Program-made: the position numbers and the translations under genes
Part shown: positions 1 to 7,559 of the stretch, in pieces
Layout of the letters: every line of letters begins with the position of its first letter
Position numbering within the stretch: position 1 is the first letter of the stretch
Assembly (NCBI GenBank): GCA_018396975.1
Contig: JAGTQA010000074.1
Span: forward strand, 1-37,086
DNA from: Candidatus Bathyarchaeota archaeon
Lineage (GTDB): Archaea > Thermoproteota > Bathyarchaeia > Bathyarchaeales > DTEX01
Direction of reading: 5' to 3'
DNA length: 37,086 nucleotides
Notes under the pieces: model-generated
Database searches by the model: none
Told to the model about the DNA's origin: nothing
What the model saw: the letters and a program-made list of their open reading frames with translations, nothing else

Positions 1-273
1 TCCATACACGGTGAAACCATTACCGTCGAGAATGATGTTGTCACGTTCTATTACGATGCCACTTGCCATAAGACCGCTCACGTTAATGTTGTCCCATAGC
101 CTATACACGACCTTATCGGTTGTGTTAATCGGTGCGCCAACCGGCTCAACAGTTCCATCAGCCCTTATATAAACGGTGCCAACCCATGCGCGAACCACCG
201 AAATCCTAAACATAAACCCCAAGAAACCAAATGCCAACCCTAGCAACATATACACGAGGGTGGTCCGTCTCAT
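1..273 (-). CDS. N-terminal part of secreted NosD-like / parallel beta-helix protein (runs off window start)
   Basis: My translation of the minus strand from ATG at 273: MRRTTLVYMLLGLAFGFLGFMFRISVVRAWVGTVYIRADGTVEPVGAPINTTDKVVYRLWDNINVSGLMASGIVIERDNIILDGNGFTVYG. Signal peptide followed by the 'TVYIRADGTVEP..API...I.IERDNIILDGNG' start typical of archaeal beta-helix surface proteins. Confidence 0.7.
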   Translation of the reverse strand, partial: MRRTTLVYMLLGLAFGFLGFMFRISVVRAWVGTVYIRADGTVEPVGAPINTTDKVVYRLWDNINVSGLMASGIVIERDNIILDGNGFTVYG

Positions 274-375
274 TTGAAACACCAAGGCTATATGTTAGCT
301 AAGATACCAATTTATATTTTTACAATAAAATTAAACTTGAAATCTAGCCTAAGTTTTCCATCAGTAATGTCCAAT

Positions 376-401
376 TAAAAAAAATAATCTGCTATAAGCA
401 G
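376..401 (-). terminator. Possible terminator: CTGC/GCAG hairpin followed by T8 on the minus strand
   Basis: Plus strand 'aattaaaaaaaataatCTGCtataaGCAG'; read on minus: CTGCttataGCAG then attattttttttaatt. Confidence 0.35.
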
Positions 402-553
402 CACTCCTGCTTCATTCTGAAATCATCACCTTCCTTCTTTGACCATGCAATTTTAGGCGGGACATGCGCGCCCCTCACATAGCTCCTAATGTCTTCATCC
501 TCCCTTAAGCATGATAGTAAAGGATGAATTCTTTTAGAGGCTCGGGGTCAGCT

Positions 554-580
554 AGTATCTCCCTATCTTTTGTTCCTCCC
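554..580 (-). repeat. Dispersed intergenic repeat, copy D (diverged)
   Basis: Minus strand AGGGAGGAACAAAAGATAGGGAGATAC; shares GATAGGGAGRTA core with copies A-C. Confidence 0.4.
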
Positions 581-628
581 TACGTTAGGGATGGGAGAAA
601 AATATGGATTTACTGGGTGGATGTGCTT

Positions 629-1804
629 CTATTGATAGTGGAATTCTCCATAGGGGCTTTTTATTGTTAGCCTGTTTCCTTCATGGCTTCTTTTGCATAC
701 TCCTATTACCTTCGCTTCTAATCCGAACTTCTCAGATAAGCTTATTATGTCGTCTGCAACATTAGGTTTCGCTATTACCTCGAAGCCTACCCCCATATTA
801 TAGTTCTCAAACATTGCCCTCCATGACTCACCGGACTCGCGCTGTATTAGGGTGAAGATTGGATCTGGGCTAAAGAGGTTATCTTTAACATAGTGTATGT
901 TCCTCCCAATCCTCAGACACTTTGTTTGCCCACCGCCCGTATTATGAACCATTCCAGAGATGTGCGCGCTGAACTGCTCCATAACCTTTAGAATCACCGG
1001 CGCATAGAGTCTTGTGGGTGAGAGAATGGCTTCTCCAATGGTCATACCTAGTTCGTCTACGTAATCATCGAACTTAAACCTGCCATAATAGCCTCTCCTA
1101 CCATTTGCGGAATCAAGAATCTCCGGATACTTCTCTTGATAGCTCTTGTGCATGAGGCATAGACGCGCTAGGGTTATGCCATTACACATTATGCCACTAT
1201 TCTCCTTCCGCTCATATTTTGTTCTACCACCACTCCTAAACCCTATTATCACGTCACCGGGCTCAATTCCCTCACCAGTTAAAACCTTAGAGAGATTCAC
1301 ACGCCCATTCATTATTACCGCCACATCCAAGGTTCTGGTCTGGTCTGGTAGATCCGCGGTCTCACCGCCGGAGAAGAGAACTCTAATCCCCTGACTGCTT
1401 AGGGTTTCAATGCATTCTTTAAAGCCTGAACTTAAAACCTTTAGCACTCCAATCTTATCGACTCTAAGCGGATTTATCGCTATATAATCCACGAAGTTTA
1501 TCGGTGAGGCGCCAACACATATAATATCATCTATATTCATGGCTAATGCGTCTTGGGCCAGGCCCCTAAACCAATCTAGGTCGCCAGTTTCCCTCCAATG
1601 GAGGTATGCTTGAACTGGCTTGCTTCCGGCGCCATCAACATGTGTCACTAGTCCATATCTTGGGAGGCCCGGGTCCTCGCTAACAACGCAGAATGAGTTG
1701 GGAAACAGGTTGCTCAAGATCTCCCTAAAGTATTCTATTCCCCTCTTTCTAACATCTACTCCGGACTCTGCATATTTTGTTCCCATTACAGCTGGCACCA
1801 ACAC
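629..1804 (-). CDS. purM: Phosphoribosylformylglycinamidine cyclo-ligase (AIR synthase) family
   Basis: YAESGVDVRKRG N-terminus, THVDGAGSKP, 'FSGGETADLP', 'HNTGGGQTK' as in PurM; 391 aa. Confidence 0.8.
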   Translation of the reverse strand: MLVPAVMGTKYAESGVDVRKRGIEYFREILSNLFPNSFCVVSEDPGLPRYGLVTHVDGAGSKPVQAYLHWRETGDLDWFRGLAQDALAMNIDDIICVGASPINFVDYIAINPLRVDKIGVLKVLSSGFKECIETLSSQGIRVLFSGGETADLPDQTRTLDVAVIMNGRVNLSKVLTGEGIEPGDVIIGFRSGGRTKYERKENSGIMCNGITLARLCLMHKSYQEKYPEILDSANGRRGYYGRFKFDDYVDELGMTIGEAILSPTRLYAPVILKVMEQFSAHISGMVHNTGGGQTKCLRIGRNIHYVKDNLFSPDPIFTLIQRESGESWRAMFENYNMGVGFEVIAKPNVADDIISLSEKFGLEAKVIGVCKRSHEGNRLTIKSPYGEFHYQ

Positions 1805-1886
1805 TACTCTTTATGCATCACGCTAAAATTATTGGTGTGGAAAAATATAAGTTGGTGTTTTTGGGACTCTTGGGTGATAGGCTCCC

Positions 1887-2555
1887 CTATTTATAGAGCT
1901 CCTCTACGATCTTCATCCTCCACTTCTCGCTCTCAAGAGTTCTGAGCTTATACACCTCATCCTCTGGAAGGAGTATTGGACCTCCTAAAATCTTTGCTAT
2001 TAGCACCATCCTTGCGAAGTCCTCCAGAAGCTCAGCCCTTTGGAATGCCTGCTCAAGGTTTGCGCCCAAAGTTATTATCCCATGATTCTTCATTAGGAGC
2101 GCATTTACATCCCTTAGTGATTCAGCAACTTTCTTGGCGTAATCCATTGTTGTTGGAGTTGCATAATCCATAAGTGGTATCCTACCGATCTGTATTATAA
2201 CCTCGGTGAAGGTTGGTATATCTAGGGAGATTCCTGCACATGCGAATCCACCGCATATGGGTGGGTGCGCATGGACTATTGCATTAACATCGGATCTCAT
2301 CTCGTAGATCATTAGGTGCCATGGTGCATCGGTTGATGGTGGATACTTGCCGTCTAAAACCTCGCCCTTCAGGCTTAATTTGACGATGTGCTCCGGCATC
2401 ATATCGGCCAGTGAGAATCCGCTAGGCTTAATTAAAACCTCATTTTTAGAGGTTCTTGCACTTATGCTTCCACCCGCGCCGCTGGTTAGATGCCTATCAT
2501 ATAATCTTCTCCCAATCCTACAGAGCTCCTCACGAAGCCTAAACTCCTCACTCAA
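1887..2555 (-). CDS. Class II aldolase/adducin family protein (L-fuculose-phosphate-aldolase-like)
   Basis: GAGGSISAR, IKPSG, 'AIVHAHPP' metal site, 'LMKNHGIITLG' typical of the FucA/AraD family. Confidence 0.85.
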   Translation of the reverse strand: MSEEFRLREELCRIGRRLYDRHLTSGAGGSISARTSKNEVLIKPSGFSLADMMPEHIVKLSLKGEVLDGKYPPSTDAPWHLMIYEMRSDVNAIVHAHPPICGGFACAGISLDIPTFTEVIIQIGRIPLMDYATPTTMDYAKKVAESLRDVNALLMKNHGIITLGANLEQAFQRAELLEDFARMVLIAKILGGPILLPEDEVYKLRTLESEKWRMKIVEELYK

Positions 2556-2591
2556 CTCTTCTCACCGCGAATAGTTTATTGGTGTAGGCAT

Positions 2592-4142
2592 TTATGTGAG
2601 ATTATAGAGTTCTCTATAGAGGTTCTTGTTCATCTCGTAGAGCTTCAAGTACAATTCGTAGTATCTGTCATAAATTTTCGATCTCTCCGGATCCGGCTCA
2701 TCAACATCTGCCGCCTTAACCCAATCCCTTATGACCTCATAACCCTTGAGAACTCCTGTTCCAACGCCGCTTAGAAGCGCGTCTCCTAGCGGTGTTCCCG
2801 GATGCTCAGCAATATATACTAGCGGGAACTTTGTTACATCTGCAAATATTCTTCTCCATAATGGCGATTTCGCCCCACCATCAACTATGCCCATTCTAGG
2901 CTTTAGCGGAATATTATTGGCTTTGGCGGTCTCAATGTTGTGGCGTAATGCGTAGGCAGCTCCCTCCATTAAAGCCCTAAATATATGCGCCCTTGTATGA
3001 GTTAATGTTAGGCCGATTATAAGGCCCTTAGAGTATGGATCCCATATTGGGGTCCGCTCGCCCATAAAGTATGGTAGGACTATTAGGCCCTCCGAGCCCG
3101 GTGGAACCTTCTCGGCCTCCAAATCTAAGATCTTATATGGACTTAGCCCAACATTTTTTCCAAGGAGAACCTCAATCTGCCCAAACTGGTCCCTGAACCA
3201 TCTTAGCATGCCGCCGGATGTCGCTGACCCTCCGAAAGTGTATAGTTTCTTCCTATCATATGCCACATGTGGATAGTTAACTAGCTTCGGGGTTAATCTT
3301 AGCTCGTCTTGGATTACGCTCCAGCAGGTTGATGTCCCAACCATGGCGGAGTGTTCACCCTCATCGATGCATCCAAGACTTAGGGCTGCAACTGGTGCAT
3401 CTATACCTCCAGCGCATACCGGTGTTCCCTTCTTTAAGCCAGAGAGCTTGCTTCCCTCCTCTGTTACTTCCCCAACAACTGTTTTCGCCTCAACGATCTC
3501 TTCTGGGAAGAAGCTTCTCGGTATACCCATTTCATCCATCAGCTTTTCAGACCAATCCCTCTTATGTATATCGAATATTCCACCATAGTTTCCAGCCGAG
3601 GAATAGTCTATGCAGACCACGCCGGTAAGGCGGTATATACAGTAGCCATTAATTGTCACGAGCTGCCTGATCCTCTCCCATGTCTTGGGCTCCTTAAACT
3701 TCAGCCAAAGCATCTTGGTGAAGCCGAAGTATGTGTCTATGGTGTTCCCGGTTATTCTAAAGATCTCCTCCTCACCTATATTTTTCCTGATCCATTCAAC
3801 CTCCTCAACAGCCCTTCTATCCATCCATATGAGGCACGGTCTTATAGGCTCCATGTTCTCGTCGCATGGAATGCCCGAGCCACTATATAATCCACTTATG
3901 GCTAAACCGCCAACCTCAGAGGGGTTAACCTTTGCCTTCGCTAGAACCTCACGGATGGTGTTGCATACTGCATCGAGCCAAACCTGAGGCCACTGCTCAG
4001 CCCAGAGAGGCCTAGGAGATATTATATCTGTCTCCTGAAAGGCCTCGGCCAATATATGCCCCTCAGCATCGACAAGAACAGATTTCGTACCAAAAGTCCC
4101 AATATCGGTCCCGATAAGAAGATTTCCCTCAGCCAAAAGCAT
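2592..4142 (-). CDS. FGGY-family carbohydrate kinase (xylulokinase-like)
   Basis: LLIGTDIGTFGTKSVLVD N-terminal phosphate motif, WMDRRA, 'GGIDAPVAALSLGC', 'DGGAKSPLWRRIFADVT'. Internal start at M12 of the listed ORF preferred. Confidence 0.85.
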   Translation of the reverse strand: MLLAEGNLLIGTDIGTFGTKSVLVDAEGHILAEAFQETDIISPRPLWAEQWPQVWLDAVCNTIREVLAKAKVNPSEVGGLAISGLYSGSGIPCDENMEPIRPCLIWMDRRAVEEVEWIRKNIGEEEIFRITGNTIDTYFGFTKMLWLKFKEPKTWERIRQLVTINGYCIYRLTGVVCIDYSSAGNYGGIFDIHKRDWSEKLMDEMGIPRSFFPEEIVEAKTVVGEVTEEGSKLSGLKKGTPVCAGGIDAPVAALSLGCIDEGEHSAMVGTSTCWSVIQDELRLTPKLVNYPHVAYDRKKLYTFGGSATSGGMLRWFRDQFGQIEVLLGKNVGLSPYKILDLEAEKVPPGSEGLIVLPYFMGERTPIWDPYSKGLIIGLTLTHTRAHIFRALMEGAAYALRHNIETAKANNIPLKPRMGIVDGGAKSPLWRRIFADVTKFPLVYIAEHPGTPLGDALLSGVGTGVLKGYEVIRDWVKAADVDEPDPERSKIYDRYYELYLKLYEMNKNLYRELYNLT

Positions 4143-4280
4143 ACACCCCAAAATAAAATAGGCAGCAATAAACATTAAAACTTTTACTCAAAGATGGGAG
4201 GAAAAAATAAAAATTTTAAGCATCAGGCAACATCCATTTATAAATCCACTTCAGATAAACTTTTAAAGCAGATCTTAACC

Positions 4281-4302
4281 CATAATATCTTGAATAAATT
4301 AT
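4281..4302 (+). repeat. 22-bp element upstream of tRNA-iMet, copy 1
   Basis: cataatatcttgaataaattat; one mismatch to the copy at 4440-4461. Confidence 0.6.
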
Positions 4303-4316
4303 ACTCTGCTGGAAGA

Positions 4317-4394
4317 AGCGGGGTGGGGTAGCCAGGTTAACCCGCTGGGCTCATAACCCAGAGATCGGTCGTTCAAATCGACCCCCCGCTACCA
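4317..4394 (+). tRNA. Initiator tRNA-Met (CAU), CCA encoded
   Basis: Acceptor AGCGGGG/CCCCGCT with A1-U72, D-stem GGGT/ACCC, anticodon arm CTGGG-CTCATAA-CCCAG (initiator GGG/CCC pairs), T arm ..GTTCAAATC.., ending ACCA. Confidence 0.92.
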
Positions 4395-4439
4395 CATACT
4401 TTGTGAGAGGTCGTACAACCATTAAGCCCTCACTTCATC

Positions 4440-4461
4440 CATAATACCTTGAATAAATTAT
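4440..4461 (+). repeat. 22-bp element upstream of tRNA-Lys, copy 2
   Basis: cataataccttgaataaattat; one mismatch to 4281-4302. Confidence 0.6.
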
Positions 4462-4544
4462 TCATCCTCCAGCATGCACAAACCCAAGAAGGATGATGGT
4501 GACAGAAATCCATAAATCTGGCTTCATTCACCAAAATATTTGTT

Positions 4545-4619
4545 GGGCCCGTAGCTCAGCCAGGATAGAGCACCGGGCTTTTAACCCGGGGGTCGGGGGT
4601 TCAATTCCCCCCGGGCCCG
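4545..4619 (+). tRNA. tRNA-Lys (UUU)
   Basis: Acceptor GGGCCCG/CGGGCCC, anticodon arm CCGGG-CTTTTAA-CCCGG, T arm GGGGGTTCAATTCCCCC; CCA not encoded. Confidence 0.93.
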
Positions 4620-4623
4620 CTAT

Positions 4624-5505
4624 TTGGTTGGGTGGTGTGGGTTGGCTTCTGAAGGCCGTGATCCGGATGCTCTTGCGGATCTTGCTGAGAGGGCTTTTAG
4701 GGGTGGTGATTATGAGGTTGCCGCCCGCATCTTTCACCGCCTCATGGTTTATTATGGGATTTTGAATGATGAGTTGAATCGTAGGAGGTTTGCTTTGAGG
4801 GCTGGGGAGTGCTATATGTTGGCTGCTGAGGGGCTTAACAATCCATCTAGGGCTATGATGCTATATTTTAGGGCCGCCCTATCTTTTATGGATGGAGGGG
4901 CCTCTGAGAGGGCCTACCTCTGCCGCTTAAAGATCTGGGATTACTACACACTAATTGCTGGTAAAAGCGATTTTAGGTGGGATGGGGAGAGCATTCACGC
5001 GCTCAAGCTTGCCGGAGACCTCTTAGCGGACTGCGGCGACCTGATTAAGGCGGCAGCAATCTATCATAATGCAGCCGAAAGGGCTGTTGATATTGGAAAG
5101 TATCAGCTAGCTGGCGGACTCTATCGGGATGCTGGGGACTGCTATAAGAGGATGGATAGGGTGGATCTCGCCCTAGAATCATATCTTAGGGCTGCGGAAG
5201 CATATTTTAGGTGCAGAAGCCACTTTGAGGCTGCATGGAACTACTGTGAGGCTGGTTTCATGCTCCTGCACTTAAATCGGTTTAGGGAGGCTCTGGAGGC
5301 CGCTGAGAAGGCTGAGCTGGCATGCCGCGAGGGGCAGATAGAGGTTTTCCTTAAGGATTTGAGCCGCATATGTTGGCTGCTAAGCCGAGGGCTCGTGGAT
5401 GATGCCAAGAAATACTGGGATAGGATAAGGGGGAAGCTTCGTGGAGAATATGTTCGGCTAATTGAGTCGTCATTTAGAGCAGTGAGGTCTAGCGGCTCAG
5501 CCTAA
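4624..5505 (+). CDS. TPR/helical-repeat protein resembling SNAP (soluble NSF attachment protein) family
   Basis: Repeated ~40-aa helical hairpins: 'AAAIYHNAAERAVDIGKYQLAGGLYRDAGDCYKRMDRVDLALESYLRAAEAYFRCRSHFEAAWNYCEAG', resembling alpha-SNAP TPR-like repeats. Start may be TTG 4624 or 4642. Confidence 0.6.
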   Translation: MVGWCGLASEGRDPDALADLAERAFRGGDYEVAARIFHRLMVYYGILNDELNRRRFALRAGECYMLAAEGLNNPSRAMMLYFRAALSFMDGGASERAYLCRLKIWDYYTLIAGKSDFRWDGESIHALKLAGDLLADCGDLIKAAAIYHNAAERAVDIGKYQLAGGLYRDAGDCYKRMDRVDLALESYLRAAEAYFRCRSHFEAAWNYCEAGFMLLHLNRFREALEAAEKAELACREGQIEVFLKDLSRICWLLSRGLVDDAKKYWDRIRGKLRGEYVRLIESSFRAVRSSGSA

Positions 5506-5902
5506 TTCCATGCTTGAGTAGGACTAGAAATATTATTAGACAAATGATTGTCAGTACCACACCTAATATTATGAGCAGGACTAAATTCTCTCCGGCGCCG
5601 AAAATTATTGGTATAGGCCCTATCATAATTATGCCGCCTAGAGAGATCTTCAGTCCGGAGAGAAGCGAAGCTAAGAGCAAGATTATTACCCCAGCGAACA
5701 TCAAAATGAAGCCTAAAAAGAACATTTTCATGAATGGGGTGGGAAGAATCTCCTCAGCCTCCTCACCCGGTGCAAGAATTCTTTTGTGGCACTCTAGGCA
5801 GAGCCATGAGTAGGGTTTTATGCACCGCTCACATATGGATCTACCGCACTCTTGGCAGACATATCTTGCGGCTCTCACACCACATATCTCGCATAGCTTC
5901 AT
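5489..5902 (-). CDS. DUF131-like membrane protein with N-terminal B-box-like zinc finger
   Basis: MKLCEICGVRAARYVCQECGRSICERCIKPYSWLCLECHKRI (Cys-rich), then two TM helices around 'GGIIMIGPIPIIFG'. Confidence 0.65.
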   Translation of the reverse strand: MKLCEICGVRAARYVCQECGRSICERCIKPYSWLCLECHKRILAPGEEAEEILPTPFMKMFFLGFILMFAGVIILLLASLLSGLKISLGGIIMIGPIPIIFGAGENLVLLIILGVVLTIICLIIFLVLLKHGIRLSR

Positions 5903-5916
5903 AGATACCATCCACC

Positions 5917-6180
5917 TTACCTACCGAGTAGGCCTAGGACCACTACGAATATTAACGCCGCAATAATTAGCACTGTTGATAGGATGATTAGGATCTTCGC
6001 GGCCTCCCTATCAGTCCCAAATATTATTGGTATAGGCCCTATCATTATTAGGCCTCCGCCCCTCACTCTCCGGCCCCTTAATCCTCCTAGGACCATCATT
6101 AGAGCCGCGATTAATGAGATGATTAACCCAATAATTATTAGGGCGAAGCCTAGAAAGAACATGAACGATGCATCGGCCAT
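5917..6180 (-). CDS. DUF131 (TIGR00304-like) archaeal small membrane protein
   Basis: 87 aa, two TM helices around 'GGGLIMIGPIPIIFGTD', the DUF131 hallmark. Confidence 0.75.
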   Translation of the reverse strand: MADASFMFFLGFALIIIGLIISLIAALMMVLGGLRGRRVRGGGLIMIGPIPIIFGTDREAAKILIILSTVLIIAALIFVVVLGLLGR

Positions 6181-6255
6181 AAATCTCCAACCAAAATATA
6201 CTCATTTGGGCAAGTAGATAAATTTAGCGTCTCAAGCAGCATAATAGAAACATAA

Positions 6256-6272
6256 ATTTACTTAAAGTAAAT
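6256..6272. promoter_or_regulatory. Perfect inverted repeat (8-bp arms) upstream of the RPA-like gene
   Basis: ATTTACTT-A-AAGTAAAT, 26 bp before the ATG at 6299. Confidence 0.35.
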
Positions 6273-6298
6273 AATTATCTTTCCCGGCTGGTAGGCGG

Positions 6299-7150
6299 AT
6301 GCTGCTCGAAGAAGTTATCGCCAGAATACTTTCAGCCAGACCAGAATTGACTAGGGATGAAGTCCTAAGGATGATTGAGGCTAGGGAGAGGAGCGCTAGA
6401 GGATTCTTAACAAGGGAAAGCGCGGCCCTATCATTGGCGGCGGAGCTGGGTATCCCAATCCAGTTCTCCTTTAAGCCAGAGATGCAGATTAAGAATTTAG
6501 TCTCAGGCTTAAACGATGTAACCGTCACCGGCCGAGTAATATATGTTTCACCGCTGAGGAGGTTCATGCGCCGGGATGGTGGGGAGGGATCTAAGAGGAG
6601 CATATATATAGCCGATAAAACCGGGAGAGTCAAAGTTAACTTATGGAATGAGAAGGCGGAATCCCCGAACTGGAATACTCTAGTGGATAAAATAGTGAGG
6701 TTATCACATGTCTCCGTGAGACGCGGGCCCAGCGGGAGGGTCGAGCTAAATGTTGACTTAAGGAGCGAGATAGAGATAGAGCCTAGCGATTTAAGGCCAG
6801 ATGACTACCCACCCCTAGCAAACTTCATCCGTAGGATTGGTGAGATAAAAGGCGATGAGAGGATTGTTGATGTAGCCGGCATACTAGAGCGGATCCATCC
6901 AATAACAATATTTAGGCGCCAGGATGGCGGTGAGGGAAGAGTTAGACGCGCAGAGTTAAGCGATCAGACTGGCAGAGTAACACTTGTCTTATGGGATGAG
7001 CATGCAGACATGATCTCGGAGGAGCACCTTGGAAAATATATCATGCTTATAAATCTAGGAGTTAGAAGGCGCTTCGATGGACAGCTAGAACTACACAGTA
7101 GAAGTCGGACAAAAATAATGCCCCTACATGGTAAGCCATCCGGATTCTAA
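6299..7150 (+). CDS. RPA-like single-stranded DNA-binding protein, two OB folds
   Basis: Two OB-fold repeats: 'VTVTGRVIYVSPLRRFMRRDGGEGSKRSIYIADKTGRVKVNLWNEKAE' and 'VDVAGILERIHPITIFRRQDGGEGRVRRAELSDQTGRVTLVLWDEHAD'. Confidence 0.8.
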   Translation: MLLEEVIARILSARPELTRDEVLRMIEARERSARGFLTRESAALSLAAELGIPIQFSFKPEMQIKNLVSGLNDVTVTGRVIYVSPLRRFMRRDGGEGSKRSIYIADKTGRVKVNLWNEKAESPNWNTLVDKIVRLSHVSVRRGPSGRVELNVDLRSEIEIEPSDLRPDDYPPLANFIRRIGEIKGDERIVDVAGILERIHPITIFRRQDGGEGRVRRAELSDQTGRVTLVLWDEHADMISEEHLGKYIMLINLGVRRRFDGQLELHSRSRTKIMPLHGKPSGF

Positions 7151-7199
7151 TCTACCTAATCCTCCAGAAAAAATAAAATAGAGAGGGTGGTTGTAACGT

Positions 7200-7478
7200 C
7201 TACTCCTTCTTTATCAGCGAGATTTCTATTGTGGAGACATTTGATTTAGGCCGGTCTGGGCTGGACATCTCCTGCGTTCCGATCTCGATCTTTTCGATGG
7301 CTATATCCTTGAGGAAGGCGCGTCTGAGGAGTTCAACGACGTCTACGGCCCTGCTTATAGCTCTTCCTCTAGCCTTAACGACAACTCTCTTCGCTCCGGA
7401 GTTAAATGCTGTTAGGCATGCGACAACATAGTTCATTACGGGCTTCTTCCCGATCATCACTTGGCTCTCTTCAGCCAT
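7200..7478 (-). CDS. albA: DNA/RNA-binding protein Alba
   Basis: '[47 protein letters not shown]' matches the Alba family. Confidence 0.95.
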   Translation of the reverse strand: MAEESQVMIGKKPVMNYVVACLTAFNSGAKRVVVKARGRAISRAVDVVELLRRAFLKDIAIEKIEIGTQEMSSPDRPKSNVSTIEISLIKKE

Positions 7479-7559
7479 AGCGTATCTCTACTCCTTCTCC
7501 GTCAATTCTTTGAGTTCACTTATTTCTTGTTAAACAACTTTGATATAATATTTTCCATT

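Noticed and set aside
423-429. Perfect C-box (GTGATGA on minus strand), possible C/D box sRNA
   Set aside because: No D (CTGA) or C'/D' boxes at suitable spacing; lies inside the 51-codon open frame.
4491-4535. Possible C/D-type sRNA (ggATGATGg) between the two tRNAs
   Set aside because: Box C imperfect, no CTGA boxes.
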